This document shows, piece after piece, positions 11,030-22,900 of a DNA stretch of 64,000 nucleotides. Numbering within the stretch: the stretch's first letter is position 1; each line of letters starts with the position of its first letter. Under the pieces are notes generated by a model, which was not told the origin of the DNA, did not search any database, and worked only from the letters and a program-made list of their open reading frames with translations. The stretch lies in the NCBI GenBank assembly GCA_038380435.1, contig JAWZYU010000019.1, forward strand, positions 16,951,801-17,015,800. The letters run 5' to 3'. The position numbers and the translations under genes are program-made. Source of the DNA: Ryuthela nishihirai. Its lineage: Eukaryota > Arthropoda > Arachnida > Araneae > Heptathelidae.

Positions 11030-11640
11030 ATTCGATAGATCTGGACCTCGACCTCCGGCTCCGAGGTGCCATCATTCCAGTCAAGGCAGAGAGCAAGTTC
11101 TCGGTCTTCTCTTTGACTGGAAATAAATTTTTTATCACACATACTTCATCTCGGGTCCAAGTGCACGCTGGCATTAAACATCCTCAAGGTATCTCAAGTC
11201 CTCTCCCTCTCCCTTCTCATGGGGTGCAGACCGATGTTCTTTGCTTTGCCTCTATAGTGCACTTGCCTGGCCGAAACTGGACTACGGATACCAAGTATAC
11301 GATTGCGCTACGATTCGGTGGTGAAGGTGCTGAACTTTCTCCACCATCAGGCTCTCCGAGTTTATACGGGGTTTTTTCGCACTTCACCAGTCCAGAGTCT
11401 TTACAATAAGACTAACGCAACATTTTTATCTATTCACCGTCAGCAGTTGTCCCTACAGTACGCATTAAACTTGCGATCCCTGCCAGGCCATCCCACTTGG
11501 GACTGCGTTTTCAATTCTCAGTGGGAGATGCTTTGCACGAATATTTTTGAATTTTTTTGGCGCATTGTAGCCATTGTTGCTGTGTTGCTCCATAAAACTC
11601 CAAACAGCCAACAAAACAACCATTATTAATAATATACAAC
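11030..11640 (+). pseudogene. Jockey-like LINE fragment, internally deleted
   Basis: It aligns with 29155-29610 of the long LINE: a GTGCCATCATTCCAGTCAAG block, then a region whose reading (FRTSPVQSLYNK, about 11370-11405, and QLSLQYALNLRSLPG, about 11440-11485) is the linker between RT and RNase H in Jockey-like ORF2 proteins. Frameshifts split it. Near 11525 it jumps directly to the 3' UTR end (GGCGCATTGTAGCC, ATAAAACTCCAAACAGCCAA), so RNase H and most of the UTR are deleted. The 5' part is absent. Dead copy. Confidence 0.7.
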
Positions 11641-12720
11641 ACAAAAATATTTTTTCATTTATCTCTTAAAAATAAAAAAAAATTGCGTTTTTCTACTTTC
11701 CTGGGTTAAGGGGACAATGTCATTACCGCCAATATGAAGTTCTTGACCATCATCTTATCTACTCAATTTTGAAATTTCTAGATTAAGTAGATCGTTTGCA
11801 ATGTTTGTTAAGCTTATTGGCATTTTCCCACCGTTACAGGGTGCAATTGTAGTTATAGGAAGGTTCCCAAAGTTAGAATCGTAATATGTCATCAATACCT
11901 ATCCGACCACAAAAAACTTTTAATTTGTTTTTAAAACAAAACAAAAGTTAAATATCTACACACGGACCGACAGACGACAAATGAAAACATTTGCTCGTTT
12001 TTTTTTTAAACGAGCTAAAAAGGGATAAATGAATGGTAGTAACAAAATGTGCATCTTTATCGGTATAGCTGGACTTAGTATTTGACAACATTAAAAATAG
12101 AAAGGTCGACAAATAGTGTATTTTAATGGTCCCCCGTTATACGTCGCCCTGGTATATGTCGTTTCGCACTTACGTCACCGAGATATAAGTGCGGAAATTT
12201 TCTCCGCATCTACGTGGCAGCTTATATAGTCAGAATAACGCCACGATTTGCACCTTTCCCTATCTTCATTATCCGCTATCATTAACCACCTACCATCATC
12301 CATTAGGACCCTTCTCAGTCCCACGTGGTTATCTCACGTTGTGGTCAGAGCTTCAATTCGTGTCCCGTACCGTATCAGGTTCCACGCACAGCATCACAAT
12401 TCTGGTCCTAGTGAATGATGCAGGCCTGCACCTTGTATCGATTTTTAGGAACTTTTAACTTGCATAGGAACTCCTTAACTTTCTTTAGGAACTCTTTTAT
12501 CTCATCATCAATGTCATCAACATCGATACAAGACTGAGCTTTGTATATAAGGAATTGCGATAATAAGAAAACAGTTGACGACCCTTGACTTTCTTCTCCC
12601 ATCTCATAATTCTCTCCCAATCACTTCTTTAATCAAGCTTCTTTCATCAAATCTTCTTTAATCAAGCCAAACAAGTTCAAGTCATTTCTTCGTTAAAGAA
12701 AGATAAGTGTTTTACGGTTA
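11641..12720. other. Intergenic with possible decayed DNA-element terminus
   Basis: AT-rich. Around 12129-12200 the phrase GTTATACGTCGCCC, TATATGTCG, CTTACGTCACCG repeats a 'TA(C)GTCG' theme like pogo/Tigger-type ends, but no matching opposite end or transposase is visible. At 12475-12720 there are CATCATCA-rich and AATCAAGCTTC repeats. No gene recognised. Confidence 0.4.
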
Positions 12721-13170
12721 TCATCATCACCATCATCCTCAAGCAGCCATGGGCTACGGAGGTCCAACCAGCCCGTGCAGTTTAATTCTCCAAGCATATC
12801 TGTCCTGAGCTACATCTGCTGCATCCGGCTATGCACACCGATTTTAACAAGGTCCTATTAGCAGTGGCATAGCGTCAAGGGGGATTATTAGCCTGTCATC
12901 CCAAAGAATAGGCTTAGCGTCAAAGGAGATTATTAGCCTGTCGTCCTCAAGCAGCCATGGGCTACGGAGGTCCAACCAGCCAGTGCAGTTTAATTCTCCA
13001 AGCACATCTGTCCTGAGATACATCTGTTGCATCCGGCCACTGTACACCAGTTTTAGCAAGGTTCAAGTAGCAGTGGCATAGCGTCAAGGGAGATTATTAG
13101 CCTGTCATCCCCCAAAAAAATTCAACTAAATAATATTGATATCATTTATTTTGAAGAATAAATAGGTTTT
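12721..13170 (-). repeat. Reduplicated RTE 3' tails with interleaved repeat
   Basis: Two minus-strand copies of the last ~120 bases of the RTE element (12740-12850 and 12947-13066; both contain complement of TGGTTGGACCTCCGTAGCCC) alternate with pieces of the GCATAGCGTCAAGGG repeat at 12863-12900, 12910-12945 and 13076-13165. The outer copy ends in CATCATCACCATCATC, the complement of the (GAT)n tail. This looks like local tandem duplication of an RTE tail junction, not independent insertions. Confidence 0.75.
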
Positions 13171-15755
13171 GAAGAATAATAGATTAACCTGTTTGATATT
13201 GTCTGCCCACCGCATCCTAGGTCTCCACCTCTTTCTGAGGTTTTATGCACACTGTTCATAACCCTTTTCGTCAATCTATAATTATCCATACGGGCAACAT
13301 GGCCAAACCAGCGGAGTCTCTCTCTGCGCAATATGCTGCTTAAAGGAGCTTGCAGACTCCTTTGCCTAACCTCATCATTAGTTACAAAGTTGAACCACCT
13401 AATGCCTAAGATACTGCGTAAGCATCTACAATCAAAAGCATCTAGTTTCCTGTTATCTTGTTTACAAAGCGTCCACGTTTCACTACCATAACTGACCCTA
13501 GAAAGAACCAAACTATTATACAGCCTAATTTTAGTCTTTAGGTGTATACGCCTATTTCTCCACATTCTCCATAGATTCTTAAAAGTCCCGGCAGCAATCC
13601 CTATTCCTCTGTTAATCTCATGACGCACATCACCAGTATCAATAACATAGCTCCGAAGGGAGCTATGTTACTGTGGCACCTGCTCAAGACTGCTGTTGTA
13701 CCTTACTGTGACACTTACTGTGGCACCTGCTCAAGACTGCAACCATTCATATTAACTGAATCACAGCTTGCCTGACCAATTTTCATCACTTTAGTTTTCT
13801 CTCTGTTTACAACCAAACCTACTCTACTACTTGTCTCATCAACAGCTCAAATGAAAGAGTTCATCTCATCAACATCATTTGCCAAAAGGGCTAAATCATC
13901 AGCATAATCTTAATCAGAAACTTTCGTATCTCCAGACCATTTCAGGCCAAAATCTTTCCCTTGAAGTGAATTTCGCATAACATAATCAATAACCAAGCAA
14001 AAGAGAAAAGGAGACAAAATGTGTTCTTGTCGAACATCAGAAGCAATGCTAAACGAATTGCTACAAACCTTACCAACTCTCACACACGATTCAATGTTAT
14101 TATAGAGAGCTTTCATTATGTTAACTAACTTGTCTGGTATACCATATGATCTCACAATCAACCACAAATTATGACGATCAACAGAGCGAAAGCCTTTTTG
14201 AAATCAACAAAGCTAGCAATCAAAGGTTTCTGAAACTCGAAACTTAACCTTAGCTCATTTCTTAAGCTTTTCTTAAGCTTTCTTTCATTTCTTATCTTCT
14301 TAACCTTAGCTCATTTCTTAAGCTTCAGCTGCAAGACACTTTTGACCAGGTAATGGTCAGATCCAATTTCTGTCCCCTGTATGATTTAGTATTCGTAACT
14401 AGCCCATTTGCTGGTAATTAGAATATAATCTGTCATATTCCTGTGCAACACATTAGGTGAAACCCATGTATATTTATAAATATCCCGATGTTTGAAGTAT
14501 GTGTTAGTTATTCGTAAACCATTAAGTTTACTTACCTGTAGGAGACGTTCCCCATTGCCATTGGAACTAGCAATGCCAAATTGACCTAAAACTCGTGCCC
14601 AAAGTCAGAGACAGTACCAACTTTAGCAATGAAGTCACCTAGCAGAAGAGAAATATCTCCTTTCTTCACAGAATACAAAGTATCCTGAAGCTGGCTGTGA
14701 AACGTATCCTTCTCATTCTCATCAGAGTCCTCTGTGGGGGCATAAAAACAGTTGGCATTCAAGTCTTTAATTTTTGTTTTAAATTTTGCTGTAAAAAAAC
14801 TTTCATTAATGCAGTAATATCCTAGAAGAGCATCACTAGCATGTCTGCTGAAGAGTAGACCTACGCCTTGGTGATGCTTTCCATCCTCCCTCCCTGAAAA
14901 GAGAAATTTAGAGTTATTTTTAAGTATCTCACCTTTACCTGTCCATCTGGTCTCTTGCAAGCCTAGAATATCTAGTTTATAGCGCTGGAATTCATGCGTG
15001 AGTACATGAAGAGAATAATCTATATGTAATGCCCTGACGTTCCACGTTCCTGCAGACAGAAAATGATTAGTACGATTTTTAAACTAGGTTTATTGAGATA
15101 GGTAGGGCTAACAATATCAAACAGTCCCCTGATCGCAGGCATGGGGCAAAGACCTGTTCTCCCTCCGCTAAAGGCTGAAGTCACCGATGCTGGTAGGAAC
15201 TTCAGGCACCACTTTTTCAAGTGAACCTTTTCAAGAGCCATATGGCCTGCCTGAGACACATTACTCCAGTTTAGGCTTGACGATGCCCAACTAGCTAAGT
15301 GAGGTTCAGGTACCTGCGATGGCCTCTGATTAGGATTAACCACCAGCAGATATAAGGTATTCCATGCCTCTCTTCACTTAGAGCTGGCAATCCAAAAAGC
15401 AAGCAGAAAACACAGCGGCAGATTCTCCGTCAACAGAGGCCCACCAGTATAGCAAGTCCGGATCCATAATCAAGCTCAAATTCATAAACAAGTCCAGTCT
15501 AGTAGGTATAAATGATCAGCACCAGCACCCTGTAAAGTTGACCACTCCTCAGCAGGGTTAAAAAAAAAAGAAAAAAGTGGCCATAGATGACCAAATCAGT
15601 AGGCCATACTGAACTGGCAGCCCTCCATTTCCGTTCCCTTCCAAAAGATATTAACTCTTTTGAAAGGTACTAACAGCCAGCACCACGAGAAGGCGGGGTC
15701 GGACACTAGGTGTTAGACCTGGCCGGTTCTGTGCATCATCACTGGGGATTGGTAC
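13171..15755 (-). pseudogene. RTE-type LINE copy 2, deleted and frameshifted
   Basis: Minus-strand relative of the intact element at 19.96-23.5 kb. Readable pieces in order of translation are a 5' leader ending near 15750 (complement of GATGATGCACAGAACCGGCC), endonuclease around 14960-14586 (METRWTG-like QETRW motif, LLGDF), RT around 14167-13910 (FCLVIDYVMRNS) and the C-terminal tail 13628-13200 (RLRWFGHVARMDNY). About 1.1 kb, roughly residues 290-650 of the intact copy, is missing near 14225-14330 and replaced by short AAGCTTTCTTT-type duplications. A small tandem duplication occurs at 13660-13740. Non-functional. Confidence 0.9.
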
Positions 15756-15759
15756 ACAG

Positions 15760-16337
15760 CTCTCCTTCGAGTTTATGCGGTTAACGGTTAATCCTCAAAA
15801 AATTTATTCTAATAATTTTTATACTAAATCTGTTTTGTATGCGAGTCATTAAAGCAAACAAAGAAACTGAAACAGTAAATAATTTTTATGGAAAAAATGA
15901 GTTTATCAATTCGGGGGACTCGAAACCATGACTCTCTAGATTGATGCCAGATTTGCTCATTTTTTTCTACAAAAATTATTTATTGATTTATTAACCTATG
16001 TGTAAACAGTAAACTTTGTGTATTTACTATCGGTTAAATAAAACAGTTCCTGATATTCGCATAATATAACTAGAAGGATGACATATTGCTTCTGGCGAAA
16101 ATGGAATTCTCGTTTCCTAGGAGAATGAAGATTTTCATTTTTTACTGTTGGTATTCTCTAACAGCGGAAAATCGAACTAATGGGTTATTAGGAAAATGCA
16201 AGTAGCATTTATTTAATTAGTACCTATAAAAACAAAAAGGATTTTTTGTTTATCTCTTAAACTGAAAGCATTTTCTTTCTGTAATTAGCGCATCGTTTTG
16301 ACTAACTCTCTTATTAAGTTACACTACATAACTGTCA
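15760..16337. other. AT-rich intergenic
   Basis: AT-rich with no recognised gene or repeat. Confidence 0.55.
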
Positions 16338-16680
16338 TCTATCATTTACCTGCTGTCTAGTTTGAGTGCTGATCACTCCCAACCAACCTTTGCTGCAATT
16401 GCTGAGCAACAGGACCGCAAGATGCGTTTCGAGGGCTTCCTTCTTGCCCCCTTCTTCAGGTGTCCCTTAAACAAGACACCCGCCCAACATATGACCCAGG
16501 AGTGAGAGCCCAGAGTCACAGAATATAATCATCGCCGATGCATTCAAAAGGAGAAGACACTTGAAGAGGGGGACAAGAAAGAAGCTCTCGAAACGCGTCG
16601 TGGGAGATGTGTCCAGTAATTGCAACAGAGAATGGTTGGCAATGATCAGCACCAAAACTGGACAACAGGTAAGCGATAGA
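16338..16680. repeat. Foldback element, ~340 bp
   Basis: The first ~120 bases (TCTATCATTTACCTGCTGTC, TTGAGTGCTGATCACTCCC, ATGCGTTTCGAGGGCTTCC) are the reverse complement, with scattered mismatches, of the last ~130 bases (GGGAGCTTTCTTTC-type core, complement of TGGTGCTGATCATTGCCAAC). A spacer of about 70 bases separates the arms. A 62-codon frame on the minus strand is incidental. No flanking duplication was identified, so the superfamily is unknown. Confidence 0.75.
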
Positions 16681-16689
16681 TTAAAAATA

Positions 16690-16885
16690 AATAATAAATA
16701 AATACCCCCTCAAACAGCTGCTTGCCACAGAGGTCTGACAGGAGCCTGTCAGTTTATATGCCATAGTAGAAGGTCTGAGAGGATGGCAGGACCTCAGCAG
16801 AAAAACGACGCAAACAGCCATGCCTTACCCGGGGCTCTTAGATCAGTAGCCAAGCGCGCTAATCATTACAGTTGTATAATGAAAC
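16690..16885 (-). mobile_element. SINE-B copy 1
   Basis: A second SINE family. On the plus strand it reads AGCTGCTTGCCACAGAGGTC, AGGAGCCTGTCAG, CAGGACCTCAGCAGAAAAAC, ATGCCTTACCCGGGGCTC. The reverse complement has a tRNA-like GGTTAGCG/CTTGGTTA head and B-box at the high end, best seen in the 53.1-kb copy. The tail (complement of AATAAATAAATACCC) is A-rich. Here the B-box is damaged. Confidence 0.65.
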
Positions 16886-17274
16886 TTAATAAGGAAGTGA
16901 TAGGTACAGGTATAATATTTGTTTTTGTTCCTCGTTCCTGTTACTAATCTCTTGAAAGGGGGTCTCTTCAATCCGCCCTGATAATACCCGAAGCGAATGT
17001 CTATATCACTTAACGCGGAGTTGTCAGAAACGTATCCATTGCGTTCGTCGCATTAAGCGGGGCCGTGATGGTTGGTGGAACCACATTTGGGAGTAGATGA
17101 GGATAGTGAGCAACTTTGGAAACAGAACTCATTGGAACGCTCTGACTCTTTCATTTAGTCTTTGGGAAGGAAGACAGCTCCTAACGTCCCCCCACCATCT
17201 TTAAGTCCGCCACTGAGAGGAGATTATCTTTATATATACATATATTTTCTTTATATGTTTAATATATCTCACAA
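16886..17274. other. Intergenic, no gene recognised
   Basis: Mixed-composition sequence without a supported feature, ending in a TA-rich microsatellite-like tract at 17232-17262. Confidence 0.5.
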
Positions 17275-17665
17275 GAGGCGGGGGTGAATCAGTCGGTAGG
17301 ACGCCAGACTCTTAATCTGCAGTTCCCAGGTTCGAGTCCCAGCTGGGCTAGCGTCGAGATTTATCTCTCCAAAACTCCTTCTCTGCCCTCGGTCAGTAGG
17401 TGATATCGATGGGCTTGGAAAGGCAGCCATTCGTCGGATAGGACATAAACAACGGCCCAGTGTGCAGGAGAGCCATACTCTGTGCACGTTAAAGAACACG
17501 TTGGATAGCCTTGACGGGAGACTGTCATCTGTCTCCCAATGACTGCTCCAGTGGGTCTCCTACCTCCCAGCCTTCTCTGAGCCTTTGAGGATCCTTGTAA
17601 CCTGGCCATTTAGCCCAATGTGTGCAAAAATGCCGCTAAGAGGTGAAACAATCCAACCTATGTCA
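17275..17665 (+). mobile_element. SINE-A copy 5, near full length
   Basis: The head (GAATCAGTCGGTAGGACGCC, AGGTTCGAGTCCCAGCTGGG) and the body with CTGTGCACGTTAAAGAACAC end in CGCTAAGAGGTGAAACAATCC at about 17660. Several substitutions, including damage to the A-box (GGTGAATCAG), suggest age. No convincing target duplication. The two minus-strand frames across it are shadows. Confidence 0.88.
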
Positions 17666-17979
17666 TTACATAATGTAGAAATCAACGCAAGAACAAGCGA
17701 AAATCAGAACAAGTACATGTATTGTGTATGGAGCTCCGACAGTAACAAATAGTCAGGTTTTGTTCATGTATGACAATGCCACGACTCAACCATGAGAAAT
17801 CCGCCGAAACCGAACTTGATCAGAAGATCATAGGTTAAACTTCATTGGCCTACGTGTTAGGTAGGATTTCAAGATGAAGTCACACACAGACTCTTGCGAT
17901 CCCGTTATTGAATGAATAGAAAAAATAAGTGCCATAAAGGTAGAAGAGATGTATCATTTCCTCTTTTTCCGTCCCACCG

Positions 17980-18075
17980 AAGGGTGGCTCGATCGGTAGT
18001 TCGCCAGGCTCGTAATCTGCAGTTCCCAGGTTCGAGTCCAAAATACGCCATCATTGAAATTTATTTGTGCTAACT
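17980..18075 (+). mobile_element. SINE-A copy 6, tRNA head only
   Basis: GGGTGGCTCGATCGGTAG, CGCCAGGCTCGTAATCTGCAG and AGGTTCGAGTCC match the SINE-A head. The sequence leaves the family shortly after, around AATACGCC. This is 3'-truncated or fused to unrelated sequence. Confidence 0.75.
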
Positions 18076-18187
18076 CCCATCCAGCACTGATGGATGTAGA
18101 AAGTCTGCATTCAAAATCTTGGTTTAAACCAAGACAGGTCCAAAGGATCTAATTTTATTTCATTACTTAGTCACGATCTACTATATA

Positions 18188-19419
18188 CACTGAGAGGCCA
18201 AAAGTCATGGGATTTGTGCCTAATAACGGGTTGATGCTCCTCGAGCCGTCATCAGTCCAGCCACTCGTCGAGGCATGGAGTCTATGAGTTTCTGGTACCA
18301 TTCTATAGGAATGGCAGTCCACACATCCTACAGTTTAGACTACAATTGTGTTGCATTGGATGGTGCTGGATTCATGGATCCTAAGCTTGTTTCCATTGTG
18401 TTCCACAGATGCTCCAAAGGGTTCATATCGGGGGACCGTGGGAGACACTTCATGGTGGTAACACTTCATGGTGGACACTTCATGGAGTGTTCCTCGATGC
18501 ACCTCCTAGCAACCAAAGACTGGTGACACGTTGCATTATTTTGTTGAAATACCCTTTCACCATCAGGGTGCTCGAGAGTCATGAAGGGTGCAGGTGATCT
18601 GCGAGAATGTCCACGTATCTCATACCTGTCAGCGATTTCTCCAAACAGACGAGAGAGCCCAATGTAGACCACGTTAACATGCCCCACACCATCACAGAGC
18701 TGCCTCCAGCCTGAACAGTACCTTGCAGACAGGAAGGGTCCATGGCTTCACGGCGCGCACGCCACACTCTAACAAACCCGTCAGCACGAAACAACTGGAA
18801 CCTTGATTCATCGAACCATGCTACCCAATGCCATTGTTCTACTGTCTAATTTCGATGTCTTTGGGCCCATTCCAATTTTGAGCTCTGTGACGACGTGTAA
18901 TCAATGGAACAGGAGTGGGTCTTTGGCTACTAAATCCGATGGAATGCAGGTGACGACGGACAGTCCTTTCAGAAACGTTTTGTGTTTGGCCCGCATTCAA
19001 ATTGGAAGCGATTTCATGAACTGTAGCCCGTCTGTTGGTCATTACCATTCATGACAGCCAAAGCGACTTCCGTTTCTCAATTGCACGTAGCCATCCTGTT
19101 CGCTGGTTCATGTGTGTGGAAATGCCATTAGAGTACTGATGATAAACTCTTGACACTGTAGACATTGGAAAACCGAATTCCTGCACGATCTCCGATATTG
19201 CATGACCTATCCCTCTGGCATCGACGATCAAGCCACGTTCAAAGTCAGACAACTCACGACGTGCAGCCAGGCTGAATAAAAAAACTGCTCTGAAATTAAT
19301 GTTGGGTTTGTAGGCTACTGCAGCGCCATTCTGCGGATGAGGTCCAACACATCGGTTACAAGTACATCGTGCTAGTTCTGTTTTAAACTGCTATTCCCAT
19401 GACTTTTGGCCTCTCAGTG
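18188..19419 (-). mobile_element. Tc1-like transposon, complete ends
   Basis: Terminal inverted repeats CACTGAGAGGCCAAAAGTCATG (left) and CATGACTTTTGGCCTCTCAG followed by TG (right) are perfect over about 22 bp. They lie inside TA dinucleotides at 18186-18187 and 19420-19421. At 1232 bp it has about the usual Tc1 length. The transposase is on the minus strand and broken. The perfect ends suggest it could still be mobilised in trans. Confidence 0.95.
18520..19255 (-). pseudogene. Tc1 transposase, broken
   Basis: Translation runs from high to low coordinates. An N-terminal HTH begins MSDFERGLIVDARGIGH (19252), with a second HTH segment from 19048 (ERTVRRHLHSIGFSSQRP). The catalytic region around 18794-18579 has a KLFRADGFVRVWR-like context and an SSVMVWGML motif. 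In the second catalytic motif (about 18535-18520) the sequence reads QQNNATCH where the family has QQDN, so the second catalytic Asp is Asn. Frameshifts and stops separate these blocks. Not functional as read. Confidence 0.85.
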
Positions 19420-19424
19420 TATAT

Positions 19425-19960
19425 TTGCTTTCAATTTTCGTCTATGAAAAGTTGGTAAAAATTATGGGTATCAAAAAACGAAATGCGTTTGCAAAAGAAA
19501 TACCTGAATGACAGACATAATAATAATTCTGTTTAATATGAAAAATGCATGTTAATTTTTTAATAGATGAGTCATAACTTTTTCGTCTCATATCCACGTT
19601 TCTGGACATCTTTGTATAGAGGCTGCAAACATTAGTCTGTTTCAGAATCATCTTTTCTTTTATGGAGCCACACGTGGATTCGAAAAAATATTTTTGAGCT
19701 TGAATAACGTTGATAAAGATCTCGTTTCATTCCGATAAAAGCAAAAAGAAAACTCCCCACCCATTTACAGCACGTGGTTAAGGTTTTGATTTTATTCTTA
19801 TACTTTTCAAATAAAAATGGTTAAGACTTATTTCGTAGACTAAGTTGTTTGTTTTGCCCAGAATGCAGTTTAAGTACATATTGCTTCAATAACAGAATAA
19901 TGAACGTAAATATAAATATTTTGTAAATTGCAAATCACTATTTTATCAAGTCACTAAATC
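19425..19960. other. AT-rich intergenic
   Basis: AT-rich with only short frames; nothing recognised before the RTE leader. Confidence 0.55.
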
Positions 19961-19961
19961 C

Positions 19962-22900
19962 CTGTGATGATGCATAGAACCGGCCAGGCCTAGCACCTAA
20001 TGTCCAACCCCGCCTTCTCGTGGTGCGGACCGTTAGTAACTTTCAAAAGAGATACTCTCTTGTGGAAGTGAACGGAAGGGGAGGGCTGCCAGATTAGTGT
20101 GGCCTACTGATCTGGACAACTATGGCTACTTTTCTTTTTTTTCTACCCTGCTGAGGAGTGGTCAACCACACAGGGTCCTGGTGCTGACCATATAAACCTA
20201 CTGGACTGGACAGATATATGGCTCTGAGCTTGATTATGGATCCTGATTTTGCTGCACTGGTGGGCTTCTGTGGAGGGAAAATCTTCCGCTGTGTTTTCTT
20301 TTTGTTTGTGGGTTGACAGCCCCAAGTGAAGAGATCCACAGGATATGTTTATCAGCTGGTGGATAATCCTGAGCAGAAGTCATCGCAGGCACCTGAACTC
20401 TTTGCTTCTATTGGCATCGTCAAATTCTACATTGGAGGAAGTCTTCCAGTGTAGATGGCTTCAGCCTTTAGTAGTGGGGGAACGGGTCTTTGCCCCATGT
20501 CTGCGATTAGGGGGCTGTTTGATATTGTCGGCATTCCCTCTCTCAATAAACATAGTTTCTTTAAACATCCCACTAACCATTTTCTCTCCATAGGTAGTTG
20601 GAATGTGAGGACTCTGCACAGAGCTTTTTCTCTTGATGTCCTCACACAAGAATTCCACCGTTATAATTTAGATATTCTCGGCTTGCAAGAGACCAGATGG
20701 ACAGATAAAGGTCAGATTCTTAAAAATAATCTTAAATTTCTCTTTTCAGGGAGGGACGACAAAAAGCATCACCAAGGCGTGGGTCTGCTTCTCAGCAGAC
20801 ACGCTAGTGATGCTCTTCTAGGATATGAGTGCATTAATGAAAGGTTTCTTACAGCAAAATTTCAGACAAGCGTTAAAGACTTGAATGTTATCTGCTGTTA
20901 TGCCCCCACTGAGGATACCGATGAGGATGAGAAGGATAGGTTTTATGAACAACTTCAGGATATTTTGAATTCTGTCAAGAAAGGAGATATTACCCTTGTT
21001 CTTGGTGACTTCAATGCCAAAGTTGGTACTGACTCTGACCTTTGGGGAGGAGTAATAGGCCCTTTTGGTATTGGTAGCTGCAATAGCAATGGGCAACGTC
21101 TCCTACAGGTAAGTAAACTCAATGGATTCAGAATAACTAACACTTATTACAAACACCGCGACATACATAAGTACACATGGGTTTCACCTGATGGGCTGCA
21201 TAAGAATATGATTGATTACATATTAATTAACAGCAAATGGACTAGTTCTGTTAGGAATACCAGGGCATATAGGGGAGCTGAAATTGGATCTGACCATTAC
21301 CTTGTTAAAAGTGTGTTGCAACTTAAACTTAAAAAGTGTTGTGCTAGGGTTAAAAAATTTACTTTTAATACTGAAGCTCTGAAAGATCCAGTTATAGCCA
21401 AAGCTTACCATGATAGGTTACTTAGTCATTATGACAGTCATGGTTTGCTTACTACTGAAGTTGAGGAAGAATGGGATCATTTTAAACAGGCTTTTTTGGA
21501 CACTAACAGTACTCTTTTAGGAAAAAAGGAGCAGAAGAGGCAAAATTATCTGAGTGATAAGGCACTTGAGCTTATTTCGGAAAGAAAGAACTGCAGGAAT
21601 GCCCTTAATCAATACCCTACTAGTCCTAATAGAAAGCATTACAGAGACCTTAATAAACTTGTAAAGGATCAGTTAGCTGCTGATAAAAATTTTTGGCTTG
21701 ATGGTTTGGCTGACAAAGCTGAGGAAGCAGTTAGACAGCACAACAGCAGAGAGCTGTACCAGATAGTTAATGTTTTGTGTGGTAGAAAACGGACAGGCAT
21801 ACAAGGATTGAAGGATAAACAAGGTAAGGTTATAGAAGGGGAGGATTCTGTCATGGCTAGGTGGGCTGAGCATTTCAGTGATGTTCTAAACAATGTAGTT
21901 AGTTCTACTCCCATTGTTTGCAATGATGATAGATGCATTGGTGGCTTTAATGTTGGCCCTATAACACAATCTGAAGTTAGTTTGGCTGTTTCTAAACTTA
22001 AACTTCATAAATCCCCAGGGGTAGATGAAATTACTACGGAAATGCTTAGAGCTGGGAATGTTTCGGTTACCACTTGGATGACTGAAATTCTGAATCTCTT
22101 TTATGATAAAGGCATGGTTCCTAAGGATTTTACCAGAGCTATTGTTATCCCTATTTTCAAAAAAGGTGATCGCAGTTCTTGTGATAACTATAGGGGTATC
22201 AGCCTACTCTCTGTTCCAGGTAAAGTTCTTTCCATGATTGTGCTTAATAGAATTAAGAATCTGGTTGACAGGCAATTGCGTGATGAGCAATGTGGATTCA
22301 GAAGTGGTAGGGGATGTGTAGATCAGATATTTTCACTTAGGCAGATTCTTGAGAAATGTTTAGAGTTTCAGAAACCTTTGGTTGCTAGCTTTGTTGATTT
22401 CAAAAAGGCTTTCGACTCTGTTGATCGTCATAATTTGTGGTTGATTGTGAGATCATATGGTATACCAGACAAGTTAGTTAACATTATGAAAGCTCTCTAT
22501 AATAACACTGAGTCGTGTGTGAGAGTTGGTAAGGCTTGTAGCAATTGGTTTAGCATTACTTCTGGTGTTCGACAAGGGTGCATTTTGTCTCCTTTTCTCT
22601 TTAGCTTGGTTATTGATTATGTTATGCGAAATTCACTTCAAGGGAAAGATTTTGGCCTTAAATGGGCTGGAGATACGAAAATTTCTGATTTAGATTATGC
22701 TGATGATTTAGCCCTTTTGGCAAATGATGTTGATGAGATGAACTCTTTCATTCGAGCTGTTGATGAGACTGGTAGTAGAGTAGGTTTGGTTATAAACAGA
22801 GAGAAAACTAAAGTGATGAAAATTGGTCAGGCAGGCTGTGATTCAGTTAATCTGAATGGTTGCAGTCTTGAGCAGGTGTCACAGTTTAATTATCTTGGGA

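Noticed and set aside
12129..12200. A complete pogo/Tigger transposon
   Set aside because: Only a terminus-like phrase; no paired end or transposase found.
18275..19054. Plus-strand frames across the Tc1 at 18-19 kb
   Set aside because: Shadows of the minus-strand transposase.
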